64,000 nucleotides of DNA from Neofusicoccum parvum. Its lineage: Eukaryota > Ascomycota > Dothideomycetes > Botryosphaeriales > Botryosphaeriaceae. A model generated the notes under the pieces. The model did no database searches. It saw only the letters and a program-made list of their open reading frames with translations, and had not been told where the DNA came from. Positions 46,101 to 59,326 of this stretch are shown here, piece after piece; position 1 is the first letter of the stretch; every line of letters starts with the position of its first letter. The position numbers and the translations under genes are program-made. The stretch lies in assembly GCA_020912385.1 (NCBI GenBank), contig CP087221.1, positions 806,001 to 870,000 of the forward strand, written 5' to 3'.

Positions 46101-46568
46101 TACACTAGGGCGGGGAGTCGGCGGGTTCTGCGTGAGCGTGGCCCTGCCGTGTGCGTGGTCCGGTGGCGAAATACTCTCGCTGATCGCGGTTGAGAAGCCG
46201 CCGGAGGAACCAACACAATGAACTGGAGTGTTCTGTGCGCTGGGTGAAGACAAGGGACGACCGACGGGAGGCGGAGCAAGAGTGCCGGTAAGCGTGGAGG
46301 CAGTTTGTGTCGGAAGTGACTGTGGCGGCGCGTGTGTCGACGGCGGCATTACCGGAGTGGCACTGCTGTTAGCCGGGGGAGGGAAAGCGGTGAACGCTGG
46401 AGTAGTATCCAGCGGGCCATGAAGTCCATTGCTTCTCCCAAAGCAAGCGCGGCATAGCTGCTCGCCACACTCGACGCACTTCTTCAATGTATTACGATTC
46501 CGCTGATCGCACTCGCTGCACTTGGCTGTGCGTACCACGACATCCGTGAAAGGACCCCGGCACGACAT
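43182..46568 (-). CDS. Large intrinsically disordered protein with N-terminal CxxC zinc module
   Basis: A single exon of 1128 aa from the ATG at 46568. Residues 17-42 contain three CxxC pairs (CSEC, CVEC, CRAC) in KCSECDQRNRNTLKKC and CGEQLCRACF, which would bind zinc much like B-box, PHD-like or FYVE-like modules. The rest is dominated by Ser, Pro, Thr, Lys and Arg with many SP/TP sites and basic clusters, which is typical of a disordered nuclear protein. A more conserved-looking stretch at about 630-690 (KLPKSWYESQKKVDRK, GLLDGDLRPVLRDDVHP) may be a short interaction domain. The C-terminus is Pro/Gly/Gln/His/Ala-rich (about 1000-1128). I do not recognise the family; a chromatin or nuclear scaffold role would be a guess. 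Confidence 0.75.
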   Translation of the reverse strand: MSCRGPFTDVVVRTAKCSECDQRNRNTLKKCVECGEQLCRACFGRSNGLHGPLDTTPAFTAFPPPANSSATPVMPPSTHAPPQSLPTQTASTLTGTLAPPPVGRPLSSPSAQNTPVHCVGSSGGFSTAISESISPPDHAHGRATLTQNPPTPRPSVPTDHSPPRRQSLRIQPRSSGPIVVDTTGKHFTTFFACHGEDKISPDKESAEAPTGDSHSSSNDTPAGSTALPVNDTPYPSTRRLRSRKVTAPKPIPVESAMQNSSPRDSAFDTAFLNDGSSPSITKGRRHGRAHGPKQLTAAQAQKDLNEMLPLDAHKNARSVEASQSSNFLSHFESPTAGQVRVEQATNPPKPQTTTPSRNIDTGASGSSLRQRTRTPPAITVTSDSEKSDTDSHIWNRQIITGHRAPAATPASGTARLPRTQPILSVALQRLVADNSGSGPMEVDTVDQTMSDVADEQPENPASHRRSQRHRTAVATYNDKEAAGTHIHTPAKYLNGTLPGKVKRKISPLASEVAGSDEQMGDVQMEDVQMQGQIDGAIERAKASDIGTPVDAAYIEKGVSSKQVRFAREKESATTSRRHTTDRSAVLSPKFSSEHLPKADSEESDPESESAAEVYNPLRTRSGRAPGRISGLEAKQVIADQVVPSRLGARNSKKEDKEDHLPGRQTQELDTYLETIKLPKSWYESQKKVDRKPRHSALGLLDGDLRPVLRDDVHPISQNDLPRNLRWNDPRNNGGPRNASKTAKKVKGNALDEILDEAEYKFKSRAPPTPPSEPYPESRATYKFLNAKDEQLVSPSSLDRKKSNVHAKAPSSVRASSANVPGQASSSGLSSTHNPPGANEAKLQRNLSNLHSGFENDKEEMQDDTIDAFYRPNHSAPPKRRRVDGRYSEERESEAAPVPDALSTQPPSSQHGSTKRKIKGKDWWTSMLDDTEARGRPAVEASQNASGFPTIPRATRPAKPSSRPRRAAQRAGGRFGAPTVPGANTGTAPGDRQRAFAAPPRRPVYIAPHITFQPAQGFANHPPGIRHEAHPHQHSPEETHALQGSNNHPRPAPGTMNAPQLPPQNHPGYAPFGYAPPAGAQQAQGFANYPLPHGTGMAPASQLRSHTEPPEFAPGFAHGSANGWPGNWN

Positions 46569-48914
46569 TGTGAATGCGTGGACCCGTCAGGACAAGGGGG
46601 GAAGACGCGAAGGAAGTTGGAGGAGGGGCTGGAAGCAGTATGTCCGAGAAAGCCAGTACTGGACGTTCCGAGAAGGCAATTCCCAGGATTCCTGGAGCAG
46701 AAGACGGTGAGCAAGTGGTAGCAATGAGAGGATTATATGCAGGAAGAATGGGTAGAGCCAACGCACGCGCCCTAAGCGAGCTTAACAGCCGTCGTGACCA
46801 CAAACGAGTCATATGGTGAACGGTATCTTGTGATTAACACTTTTGACCGACCGTTTTTTCCCTTGTGCCTGAGCGTCTGTGAGGCTCCGTGACACTCGGA
46901 CTGCTTATGCCGGCTCCAATCACAACGAATGATGACCGACAACAAGCACCGCCGCGTCGGGCACGTTGGCGAAAGTCAAGCCACGCGAGCTTTCACATTC
47001 ATGCCATCCGCCTGTAGCACACGGTCAGCTACAATCACGCGCATGTAAACAGGTCACTTACACGTCTTATCTGCTGCTCTCTGGTAATTCCTGCCTGAAA
47101 CCTCCGGTAGACACTGGCGGTGCCATGATCTGAACTCCCAAATCCTTACTCAGTAATGGAAGTTCGGATTTTTCAAAGACGACGACACAGATTGAGGCTG
47201 AAGGCAGAATAAAGAGCCGGACTCTCAAATCACCTGCTCCGCTCACTCAATCTCAAGCACGGAATGACCGTGGCCAAGCGCCGCGTCTACCACAACTACT
47301 GACCTTCACCTGAGTGGACTCCTGCCGAGCTCAGGGCTCCCATAAAATTGGTCATAAGCGGATATTGGCTCACGTATTTTTTGTAGAAACCGACAATGGG
47401 ATCAAGAACCCATCCACGAGGGAAGAAAAGATCCAGGGTTGGATGGGGCCATCAACAAGTTCAAGTGAGCGGTAGGGCGCTATGGCAGACACTGCAGCAA
47501 TGTTAGTAGACCGTAATTCACTCTATTGTGGGACTTACAATAGATTCATACCAACCATTCTCTCTGAAATCATAGGTGAGCGGTTGCTTCGTGCTCGTCA
47601 AAGTCAATGAAGCGTCCAGGTCATGCGGACCACAAATCCAGTTATGTCACAAAAGATTATCCGAATGACGCCAGGGTGGGCGATGGCAGAAAGCGACTCG
47701 AAAATGCATGGCGAAATGGGTCGAGAAATAGACGTGACGGTACAGAAGATTCCCAGCCGACAGGACGCGTAGACAGGCAATTGAAGCATCATCCAGGACG
47801 CAAGAGTGCTTTGATTCATTCACAAAAGCCATCTGAGTGAACTATTCATTTCTGCATCATGGATGTGTAGAGAGGAGAAGGGCGGACGCCGTCTGGACTG
47901 TGGTCTCGTGTGCGAGGCGGATGGTCCGAAAACGGCGTCTGGTATCGATGAATCGAACAGAGAGCGTCGAGGGAATCCCTGTTCGTTGCTCCATCACGAG
48001 GAAGAGCTGCTGCCAGGTGTCCCGAGATGCTACAGCTGACACGTGTAAAGCAGAATCCGCTGCAGAGCCAATCTGAGGTTGATGACCCAATCCTGCGAAC
48101 GGGGTCGCAGGCCGGAACAAGAAGGTCGGGGCTCACAGGCCGATGCGCCGTCAGCGAGTGGGAACGACGACGCGTATAAAGCGGGCTGCGCGCGCTGCGT
48201 GAGTCTGGCAGCGCTCGTCCTTGCAGGCTTCCCGTGGAAAGATGTCGCGATGCTGGCTGCATCCCTCTCGCCGAAAATGCGGGCTGTGCGAGGCGGATCG
48301 GTGACGGGCTGCGGGCCGCCAGGCTTGGGCTTAGGCGCTCGCACAGGTTGCCGTTTGAGACGCGCCTCCTCAATTTCTCGTGCGTCGCCGCGCGCCATCA
48401 GCCTAGGCTCCAGCCCGCCTCGCCAGCGCTGCGCCTCGGAGCCAGGCGGTGCCGTCACGAAGGAATGAACGGCGCCACAGCCGCGCGCGGACGCGACGAA
48501 CAGGTGGCCAGAGGGGCGCCGCCGCGCGCTGGTGATTCGTCGCATCGGAGGCGGCACAATCAGTCCACCCGAGTCTCCACGCCCTCGCACTGTTCGCTCT
48601 GTTTCGGGATCCAACAAGCACCAAGATCGACGGCGCCGCTTGCTTAAGGTTAAAAGCCTGCGGAGAGCTGCCAGCCTGCTCCCTCGGCCCTTCTGCGCTG
48701 CGCATACCCAGTGCGGCAAGGCTTGCGAGACTGGCGCCTGCGAGCACTGCGTACGACACCACACCAGCTCCCAGCCTTACGTCGCCGGAACGGTCATAGC
48801 CGCTCTCTCGTCCGGCCCAGCAATTTATATACAACCGCTCACCCCCGTTGCGCTCGGCGATCACCACCCCTCTTCGATTCTCATTTCGCGCAGCTTTCAC
48901 TGCCGCCGCCCAAA
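46569..48914. other. Gene-free region of 2.3 kb
   Basis: The distal half (46.8-47.9 kb) shows only short frames. The proximal half (47.9-48.9 kb) is GC-rich and has Arg/Ala/Pro-rich frames in several phases (up to 244 codons, minus strand, 48030-48764) without domain-like content; these look like composition artefacts. It contains the promoter of the P450 gene at 48915. A noncoding transcript is possible but not shown. Confidence 0.45.
48826..48831 (+). promoter_or_regulatory. TATA-like element of the second P450 gene
   Basis: TATATA, 84 nt upstream of the ATG at 48915, in an otherwise GC-rich region. Confidence 0.35.
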
Positions 48915-50583
48915 ATGCCTCCAACCTCGGCACTGGCGCTAGCGTCTGTCGTGGAGAGCGTGGTTCTAGGACGCTATGCTCCTGCATACAGCATCACCGA
49001 ATCTAGCTTTCTCAGGACGTTGGCTCTGTTCGGGGTCCAGCTGCTGCTTTGGTTTACATGGGCAGCCGTCATCTACCCGCACTTCTTCAGCCCACTGCGG
49101 CATTTGCCTCAACCAGAGGTTAGCTTTAATACCCAAAATCCACGCAATAGCTAACGTGTCACAGGGCTCCCATTGGCTAATGGGCCATTTCGCCAAAATC
49201 AGGAAGGAAAACACCGGAGATCCCGCCCGGGAGTGGATCGAGACTGTGCCCAATGACGGCATCATCTACTATCGCTTCGCCTTCAACCAGGGACGAGTCT
49301 TGCTAACATCGCCGAAAGCCCTGGCGGAGGTTCTGGTCACTAAGAACTACGAATTCATCAAGCCGAACACTATTCGTGATGGCATTGGAAGAATTCTCGG
49401 CATCGGCATATTGCTGGCTGAGGGTGATGAACACAAGAGACAGAGGAGGCTTCTCATGCCTGCCTTCCACTTCCGCCACGTCAAGGACCTCTATCCCGTG
49501 TTCTGGAGCAAGGCTCAGGAAGTCACCCAGGCAATGATGACAGCGCTGCAGCGCAGCCAGCAATCGGAGAAGCCATCCTCGGTCCAGGAGGTTACCAACT
49601 GGGCCTCAAGAGCCACGCTCGATATCATCGGTATTGCCGGCATGGGCAAGGACTTTGGGGCAGTCGCGAATCCGAACAGCGAGCTCAACGCCACTTACAG
49701 GAAGATCTTCTCGCCCAACCGAGCTGCACAGATCTTGCAACTGCTTGGTCTCGTGATTCCCTTCTCAGTTTTGAGGAGAATACCAATCAAGAGGAACATG
49801 GACGTTGATGACGCAGCGCAAACCATCAAGAGAATCGCGCGCGACATCATCCAGAGCAAGAGACAGGGTCTGGAGAAGAGTGAACGGACAGACGTTGACA
49901 TCGTCTCGGTGGCTCTCGAGTCTGGTGGTTTCAGCGACGAAGACCTGGTTAACCAGATGATGACGTTCCTTGCCGCCGGCCATGAGACGACAGCGACATC
50001 GATGACTTGGGCAGCTTACCTTCTCTCCAAGCATCCCGACGTGCAGAAACGCCTCCGCGAGGAGATCCGGGCGAACCTCCCATCGCCCGACTCCACCGCT
50101 CAGATCACTTCCACCGACATTGATCGGTTGCCATATCTGAACGCGGTGTGCAACGAGGTTCTCCGCTTCTACGCACCAGTCCCCATGACGCTTCGTGTAG
50201 CAGCGAAAGACACCACCATCCTTGGCCACTTTATTCCCAAGGGCACGGTTGTCCTCATGTGCCCGTCGGCCATCAATACTAGCAAGAAGCTCTGGGGAGA
50301 TGATGCGCAGGAGTTCAACCCCGATCGATGGATGGGTGCAGGTTGTGCCAACACGGGAGGTGCAGACAGCAACTACTCTTTCCTGACATTCTTGCACGGA
50401 CCGAGGAGCTGCATCGGACAGGCTTTCGCCAAAGCAGAATTCGCATGCTTGTTAGCAGCGTGGGTGGGCAGGTTCGATATGGAGCTCGCCAACCCTGACG
50501 CCAAGCTGGAACTCCAGAGTGGCGTGACTGCGAGACCGAAGGGAGGACTTCCTGTGAAGCTCACAGCAGTAGAGGGATGGTAA
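48915..50583 (+). CDS. Cytochrome P450 monooxygenase
   Basis: Exons 48915-49118 and 49165-50583 encode 540 aa; the 46-nt intron has GTTAGC, CTAAC and ACAG signals and joins QPE/GSHWLMGHF in phase. A membrane anchor lies at about residues 38-60. The I-helix AAGHETTATS, the K-helix EVLR, a PERF-region NPDRW and the heme loop FLHGPRSCIG with Cys484 are all present, so the enzyme should be active. The sequence style (WLMGHF, HRRLLMPAFHF-like region, LAAGHETT) resembles fungal P450s of the CYP3/CYP4-like lineage used in fatty-acid or xenobiotic oxidation, but I do not assign a family. It is 16 kb from the metabolic run and is not clearly part of it; its neighbour is a flavin oxidoreductase on the same strand. 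Confidence 0.92.
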
Positions 50584-52729
<2,146 letters not shown>

Positions 52730-53338
52730 CTAGATGGGCGGAAGAGGTCCAGTAGGGTCTGAGAGGGGCAATGAGAGTGATGGGTAGAATACAAGAGAGA
52801 AGAAAGATCGGTCTTTTCTAGATCGGATTATGACAGAGGAGTATGAGATTTAGACCTTGAAGAGCTTTTTCCACTTCAAATAATAGGTGTCAAGGCAAAG
52901 AAATGAGCGGCTCCAACTCAGATGAATCTTGGTAGTGGACAATCAAACCATCTGCCTTGGTCCAAAAGTGGTTTTATTTGAATGCCAACATCATCCAGAT
53001 AGAAAAATTCAATCTCCAGCGTGTTTTGTAGCTTCAGCACCTCATCCCGTCCCGCTATTTCTCCTAGAGCCTATAATAATATCGACATGACGTCCACATT
53101 TAGACCCTTCATCCATCACTTCACATGTTCTTCTCGTACAGAGGAATTCTCCAGTATAGATGATGATAAGTAGGTTTTCGTACGCTGAAGTAGCAGCTCC
53201 GCTGTTCTGGATATCTAGCTTTCCAAGGAAGAATGTGGAGGTTCATGCTGCATGGCAGCATTTCTAGGGTACCAATAAACAACACTTCAAACCCGTCAGA
53301 CAACTTTGCCCTTCCCATCCACTTCACACCAACGCCCT
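52730..53338. other. Convergent 3' region
   Basis: 609 nt between the OYE gene (+) and the mannosyltransferase gene (-). Moderately AT-rich, no gene recognised. Confidence 0.5.
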
Positions 53339-54648
53339 TCACACATGCGCCCACCCATCAAGCCTCAGCACCTGCATCTCATCCACCGCGCAAAAAGCCC
53401 CAGGCTCCCTCTTCGCATAGTCCCGCTCCCACAACCCGATCCTCGCCTTCGCCGCCAACTCCCCGGCCTCCGACCCCCAGGCCAGCAGCCTCTTCGCGCG
53501 GCTCCGCCACACGCCGGTCAGGATGTCCCAGCCTCCGACCCAGGCGGCGCCGTCGGGGGGGTTGACGGCGTCGTAGGCGGCCTTGGAGTAGGCGACGCGC
53601 ACGCCGGCGTTGACGTAGACGCCGCGGGCGCGGGCGTACGGGTTGTCGGCGTGGATGAGGCAGCACTCGCTGGCCTCGACGTGCGCGTGCGCCAGCGCGT
53701 CGTCGTACGCCCGGAACGCCAGCCGCCGCAGCTTCGTGTAGAACGGCGCCGCGTCCATCGCCATCACCCCGTTCCAGCAGCTCGACACCGGCACCGCGCC
53801 CGCGCCGTGCGTGAGCGCGTGCCGCGAGGCTGCCGAGCGGAAGAAGGGGAAGGTCGTGGTGAGGGGGGCGTGCCCGTCGGCGTCGCGCGTCGCGAAGGTG
53901 TCGTAGAAGTGGGGTGGGAGCTTGAAGTCGAAGGCGCAGGCGGCGGCGTAGTGGCCGGAGTTGGTTTGGAGGAGGGCGATTATGTCGCGGGCCTGCGGGG
54001 ATGGTGGTGTTAGTATTGATGGTGTTGGAGGATCTGAGTGGGCATAGGGGGTGGGCGTACGGTGTAGACGACATCGTTGAGGAAGAGGACTCGGTCGAAA
54101 CGCTCGCCTTTCTTCTCGAGGTCTTCCAATGGTTTGAGTGTGCGGTTACGCAGGCGGGCAAGGTAAGGTATCCGGCGCTTCTCCTTGTTGCCGTTGGGCG
54201 TCGTGATCCAACCCTCGCCGTCCTTGTCTCCCTGCAGCTCCTGGACCCGGGTCGTGTCATCCAGGATGAAGGACGTGCGGACGCCGGCGTGTTCCAGCGC
54301 AGCGTCCAATTCGCGCAGAGCGCCTTTGGTGTTGTCGAGGCTGTTGCTCTCGTAAATGCTCACGAAGACATTCTCCGGGCCCAGCGCGTCGACCAGCGAG
54401 AGCAGCGCGTCATTCCAGTGGCCACGGAGCAGCTGCTCGTCGTGGAGATGTATGCTCGATATGAATATCTTCTCTCCCTTTACGGCGGTTTCGGCGTCGT
54501 GCTCGGCTTGCTGATCGACAGCCTGGAGGGCGCGGCGAATGGACAGTACTTCAACCAGCGACCAGAAGAGGAGCAGCACGGGCAGCAGGTCGAAAAAGAG
54601 TGTTCGTGGGAGTCGCGAGAGGCGTGCGTAGCGGCGGGGCAGTATCAT
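53339..54648 (-). CDS. Alpha-1,3-mannosyltransferase CMT1-like (GT69 family)
   Basis: Exons 54648-54061 and 53992-53339 encode 413 aa; the 68-nt intron (GTACGC..GCAG) joins LNDVVYT/ARDIIALLQT in phase 0. Residues 15-36 form a type II signal anchor (LFFDLLPVLLLFWSLVEVL), placing the catalytic part in the Golgi lumen. Motifs match the CMT1 and capsule-associated-protein group: IFISSIHLHDEQLLRGHWNDALLSL, VFVSIYESNSLDNTKGALREL, RFDRVLFLNDVVYT, and late FRSAASRHAL and SCWNGVMAMDAAPFY. These enzymes transfer mannose from GDP-mannose in an alpha-1,3 linkage to glycans; in Cryptococcus they build capsule and glycolipid parts, in moulds probably wall or secreted glycans. Acceptor unknown. Confidence 0.88.
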
Positions 54649-55276
54649 GTTGTGCTGCGGCGGGGTCGTGGGAGGAGGCTCCCATGGTCGCAGTGGTTAG
54701 GAGGCCGCTCGCGGGTCGTACACATTGTCGTGTGCTGGTTTGCGCGGCCTCGAGCGTCAAGCCTCAGGGCCTGAGCTCGGCCTGGCAGGGATAGCGCAAC
54801 TTGGCTGCGGGAGGTGAGACGCTTGGAGCCGGAGGGAGCAGGTACCCGACTGGAAACCGTAAGCACCCTAAGTGATGACAGTGAAGCCATCAGCGACGAC
54901 GAAAGATTGCCCTGGAGCGAGGGGGGCGACATGCTGATGCAGCTTGTTGAAAGTCCGCTTAAAGCCGCGGCGGCCCCTGCGCCGCAGTGCAGAGAGCAGC
55001 CACAGCTGTCAGATGTCTCTGCCACTTTGCCGCGCACGCGTGTGCCAGCCTAGCGGCCATGAATATCTCCGCGATTCGTCCGTGGCCCGGCGACTTCTGT
55101 CGTCAGCGCTGGTTGCCTTGACGTCCGCGAGCTTTTAATCATCACAAGCGTCTGCGCAAAATCTCAATTCCTCAGAATCCAGCATTCACCTCAATCTTCT
55201 CTTTATCTTCACAGGACAACGGTTCCATACCACAATTGTGCCTACAGCAACCCCAGCTGCACCGCCAACAGCAACC
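54649..55276. other. Divergent promoter region
   Basis: 628 nt between the mannosyltransferase gene (-) and the FMP52 gene (+). GC-rich; small frames only. Confidence 0.5.
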
Positions 55277-56045
55277 ATGTCCATCAACGCTCTCCTTGCC
55301 GGAAGCACCGGCCTGGTGGTAATTCACTCTATCCGCATCGCGCGAACCGTACTGACCACACCAGGGCTCCCACATGCTCACCACGCTTATCTCCCACCCC
55401 TCCGTCGCCCACACCTCCGCCTTCACCCGCCGCGCCCTCCCGCACACCTCACCCAAACTCTCCACCCTCCCCGCCGACCCCGCCAGCGCCACCGACAGCG
55501 CCACCTGGCCCACACTGCTGCCCAACCCCGCGCCGCAGCCCTCGCTCTTCCTCTCCGGGCTCGGCACGACCCGCGCCGCGGCCGGCAGCATCCAGAAGCA
55601 GATCGCCATCGACCGCGACTTCAACCTGGAGCTGGCCAAGGCGGCCAAGGCGGCGGGCGTGACAACGTACGTGCTCATCTCGGCGACCGGCGCGTCGGCC
55701 AGCAGCTCCTTCGCCTACCCCAAGATGAAGGGCGAGCTGGAGGACGCGGTCACGGCGCTGGGCTTCGAGCACACCGTCCTCGTGCGCCCCGGCATGATCG
55801 TCGGCCCGCGCGACGAGGCCAGGCTGGCCGAGGCCGCGCTGCGGAAGCTGGCGGGGCTGGCTGGCATGCTGGGCAACGCGTTCAAGGATCCCTGGGCGCA
55901 GGATGCGGAGGTGATTGCGAGGGCGGCGGTGAATGCTGGGGTGCAGTGTGTGGAGGGGAAGAGGGAGAAGGGCGTGTGGGTGGTGGGGCAGAGTGATATT
56001 GTGAGGTTGGGCAGGACGGAGTGGAAGGTCGAGGAGCAGAAGTAG
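55277..56045 (+). CDS. fmp52: FMP52-like NAD(P)-binding mitochondrial protein (TIP30/HTATIP2 family)
   Basis: Exons 55277-55318 and 55365-56045 encode 240 aa. The short first exon gives MSINALLAGSTGLV and splicing (46-nt intron) rejoins it to GSHMLTTL, forming the Rossmann dinucleotide-binding loop at residues 9-15. FLSGLGTTRAAAGS, the DRDFNLELAKAAKAAGV helix, YVLISATGA, YPKMKGELE with the SDR Tyr-x3-Lys, and VLVRPGMIVG follow in the family's usual order. Yeast Fmp52 is found on the mitochondrial outer membrane; its function is not well known, and the animal relative TIP30 is an atypical short-chain dehydrogenase. Length and intron position fit fungal Fmp52. Confidence 0.85.
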
Positions 56046-56395
56046 GCGGGGATGACGGATGAGACAGATGTGGCGCTTATACCCTCACTAACCACAGTAA
56101 TTGGAACGGAATTTATACTCATGTAGTAGAATTTGCATGATTTCTGACTGTCCTGGTAATGCGTAAGTTGAAAAATAGTCTGAAATAAAACAAGAGAACT
56201 GTGCCCACAACTTGCGATGTTCCTGCGTAGAGCTCCTGTCCCTGAAACGAAATTTAAACCCCTGCCCCACACCAATTAAATTGACTATGGAACCTAGTTG
56301 AGGAGATTCAACTAAACACAACGAGCCTTCTCCAATAAACCTTCTACTTTTGAGGGTCATCGCATGCAACGCTACTGGTGGAAGGAAATAGTTTT
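56046..56395. other. AT-rich 3' flank
   Basis: 350 nt of AT-rich sequence between FMP52 and the broken secreted-protein gene; nothing recognised. Confidence 0.5.
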
Positions 56396-57424
56396 TCAGG
56401 AGATGCCTGTAGATGTGCTACTTGTCGTTCTAGAGGTTGGCGCTGTCGTAGATGCATTCGCCGACCCACTTGCGCGAACAGAATGAATTATTGGGCTGTC
56501 TGCAGCTCCAAAGCTAGCATATATAGTAACAGTCTGCGAGATTATTCGTTTTGCAGCAGCGTTAATGACAGCACCAACTGGATTCAAAGCTACATGGAGC
56601 CCTGCTGGGGCTGCTGGTGGCGTCGTTGCTTGGTTCCGGTATCCTGTGGAATTCACAAAAGTCAATATGTTTGGTACGATGCAGGTAGTTGGAGGGAGTT
56701 GAATGCATGATGGCGGGGCCGTTGTATCCGGAATGTAAAGCTCAGGCTGAGCGCCATTGGCTGTACAAGTCGAGATGTTGAATGGAATGATAATTGAGGG
56801 GTCATGAATGATTGATTCGACAACTTGCGATGGGACGGAAGAGAAGTTCTCCTGTACAGCAGTCGTAGGATAGATAATGGGGTTTTGCGCAGTGACTGTT
56901 GTCGGATGCATGGTACAGTCTGAAGTGTCACAGCCACAGTGGGTCCACGTGCCCGCGTTAAAAGAGCTGTATGCGAGATATGTAGTTGGCCAGGTCCTTT
57001 AGTACGTTAGACAACATATTCCATGTCTAGACAACGAATGGGTAGGTTTACAAACAAGTACCGCTCAAGTCCCAAGTAATTGACGTCGTGCTGATTGGTC
57101 CCGGAGGTTGTGGAGTGTATAATTTGGTTTCGTAGCTAGTGCAACCATCTGGAGCAACATGTGTGTATATAATGATTGAAGGGATGGTTGAGATGACAGT
57201 TACATTCAGGCAGTACACCGTGTCTGGATAAGAAAGCTGGGTTGGGCGGATCGCTTCAAGCAAGCATCCCGTACACTCTGGTTTATTGGTGCTAGTGCCA
57301 TAAGAGGTCTCTGAAGGGGTTGGATCCTCTTGAGACGCTGGGGAGGCAAGAAGAGATAGCCCTGCGCGAGAGCGTGGGTAGAGAGAAAGGTGAGGACGAG
57401 CACTCCCGATGCGATCAACTGCAT
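56396..57424 (-). pseudogene. Secreted Ser/Thr/Pro-rich protein gene, apparently frame-broken
   Basis: Three collinear coding-like segments lie on the minus strand. At 57424 is a convincing signal peptide (MQLIASGVLVLTFLSTHALAQG). A second frame (to 57048) encodes SQEDPTPSETSYGTSTNKPECTG and DTVYCLNVTVIST. The third (56911-56396, probably from about 56996) encodes TWPTTYLAYSSFNAGTWTHCGCD and then a Thr/Pro-rich tail ending in TSSTSTGIS. I could not join segment one to two, or two to three, with GT-AG or GC-AG introns that keep phase. The donor GTACTT and acceptor ACTAAAG at the second gap give the wrong phase. Either the gene has decayed by two frameshifts, or it uses splice sites I missed. 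The family is unknown; the Cys spacing and glycosylation sites suggest an extracellular or wall protein. Confidence 0.5.
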
Positions 57425-59326
57425 CTTGGGCTGCTTCTAGTTATCAACGAGAGGTAGTGCTCGGATGGATTCTTGAAAAGAGATGCGGAACTTAAGACTT
57501 TCCATTCTCTAGGAAATTCCAAGGTACCATATCGCAGGGCCCATTGTCGCGGCGCTTTCGGTAGGTGGGACAGAATTTCAGAAGCCGATCAAACTTGGCA
57601 TCGCACACGCCCCACGACGTATGTCCTTTCGGGAGACGGTAAGTTTCTCAGAAGCTTCCGGCCGATGGAAGTAATGGATACATGCAGCTGTAGCCTTGGG
57701 TGTGTAGCTCGTATATGCACTAGCAGGTAGGAGAGTTCCACTATATTGGATCATGAATCCGTTTCGGACGATTCAGACGTCACTATTGACAGCTCTCTCA
57801 GACTTTATGGCACACAAAATACTTAAGAGGCAAAAATAATGGGCCGCGAAGTGGGCTGATCTGATTCCATTGGGATATGCCGTCGCCCGAAATTCTGTGC
57901 GACTGATACCGGCGAGTTTCACAGTACTACATCCTTCCTTTGCTCACTTTCTGTCGAACGGCGCGAGAAAGTAAGACACCGCTTGTTTTCGTATTATTAC
58001 TACAGAATCGTGCTATATAGATGTAATGATCGGATTTACGGAAATACGCATAACTGAGGCAAATAACTTGTGCAGGGGTAGGTGTATGGTGTAGTAACTA
58101 GGCAAGTAGTAAAACGCGTGTGGAACAAGGAGGTAAAACACGTGATTACGGGCAAATGTAGTTGACACTTTCTAATAATCATTTACCCTGCATACTCTAC
58201 AGGGCCTCGAAGAGAAGTATCACGCAAAGACGCAGGTGGTTATTTGATAGAATCTATTCTGGAGACTGGAAGGATAATCGACTAGTTGAAGGTGGACTTT
58301 TGTTTGAGGATTAGACAACAAGCGGAAAAATCCAGAGCAGGTAAAGAAAGTCGGCATGGTGGTTAGAGCCTATATAGGGTATAGGAGCCCCTGAATGAGA
58401 GCTATAGCAACTGAGCGGGCTCACTGGCGGTTAGATGCGGGTCCGGTATTGAGGCATCTGAGCCGCACTACTGTCTGTGTGTCACTTGGGCCTGGAATTA
58501 ATCGTTACACGGTTGCTTTACCCCGCATTCTAGGGCTTTGAGACGCTGTCTCATGGGAGTATACATGGTGCGAAACTATGTGTAATAGTAACCTACTACT
58601 TAGTGAAGATAGCTAAAATAATAGAATAACTATACCCTCGTTCGTACGGCACGGAATTTTAAACAGTATCTCTATAGGCTAGCGTATATTAATCAATGTT
58701 GATATCCAGCTGGTACAGTCTCCCGCGGTATGTGCGGTGCTTTGTTTGATGACTTCCAACAGTATCATGTGAAGCACCACAGTTATCAATGTCAGCCTTA
58801 TCACTTTCAATCTGGTTTGTTAAATGCTTTTCATCTCGGACCAATGCACTCAAAGCGCCGAAAATGCTGTCATTGAATGTTACAGGTATGTGATGTCTGG
58901 TCACACGGCTGCTAGAATACAGCACTCACCGCAAACTTCCCACCTATGAACATTTGGGTCAGCTTGTCTCATCCGCGTTGTGCAACGTAGCTCGCAAGTA
59001 TCAAGCACGGTAAGCTGCAGTACGATTGCCCCATAAGCACCTTAGGGGGGTCATGGGCGCCTGGAGCTGACCTGGGCGAAGTGAAGACCGCTTCTTACCT
59101 ATCAGCATATGTGGCTTGGGCTTACTGCTCCGTTGCCTGAACTACACCTGGTCTATTTCCCAATCTCTTGCCTGCTTTGCACTAACATTATTTCAATTAA
59201 TGCTTGAGGTTACTATTTCTTTCTCTGCTTCCTGGATTTTACAATCTCCCCTGAACCTTAGTTCTGAAGCATAGCAATGCACCGACAGAGCAACTGAGCC
59301 TCCCTCTCAACACACTCTCGGCACAC
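57425..59326. other. AT-rich gene-free region of 1.9 kb
   Basis: No gene supported. Short frames only (the longest at 58689-58925 on the minus strand is unconvincing). Composition is more AT-rich than elsewhere in the window, with many in-frame stops in all six frames. It could be the remains of an old mobile element but no terminal repeats or transposase motifs were seen. Confidence 0.5.

Noticed and set aside
48030..48764. 244-codon minus-strand frame upstream of the second P450
   Set aside because: No conserved motif, Arg/Pro-rich, and several overlapping frames of equal quality are present in the same GC-rich stretch.
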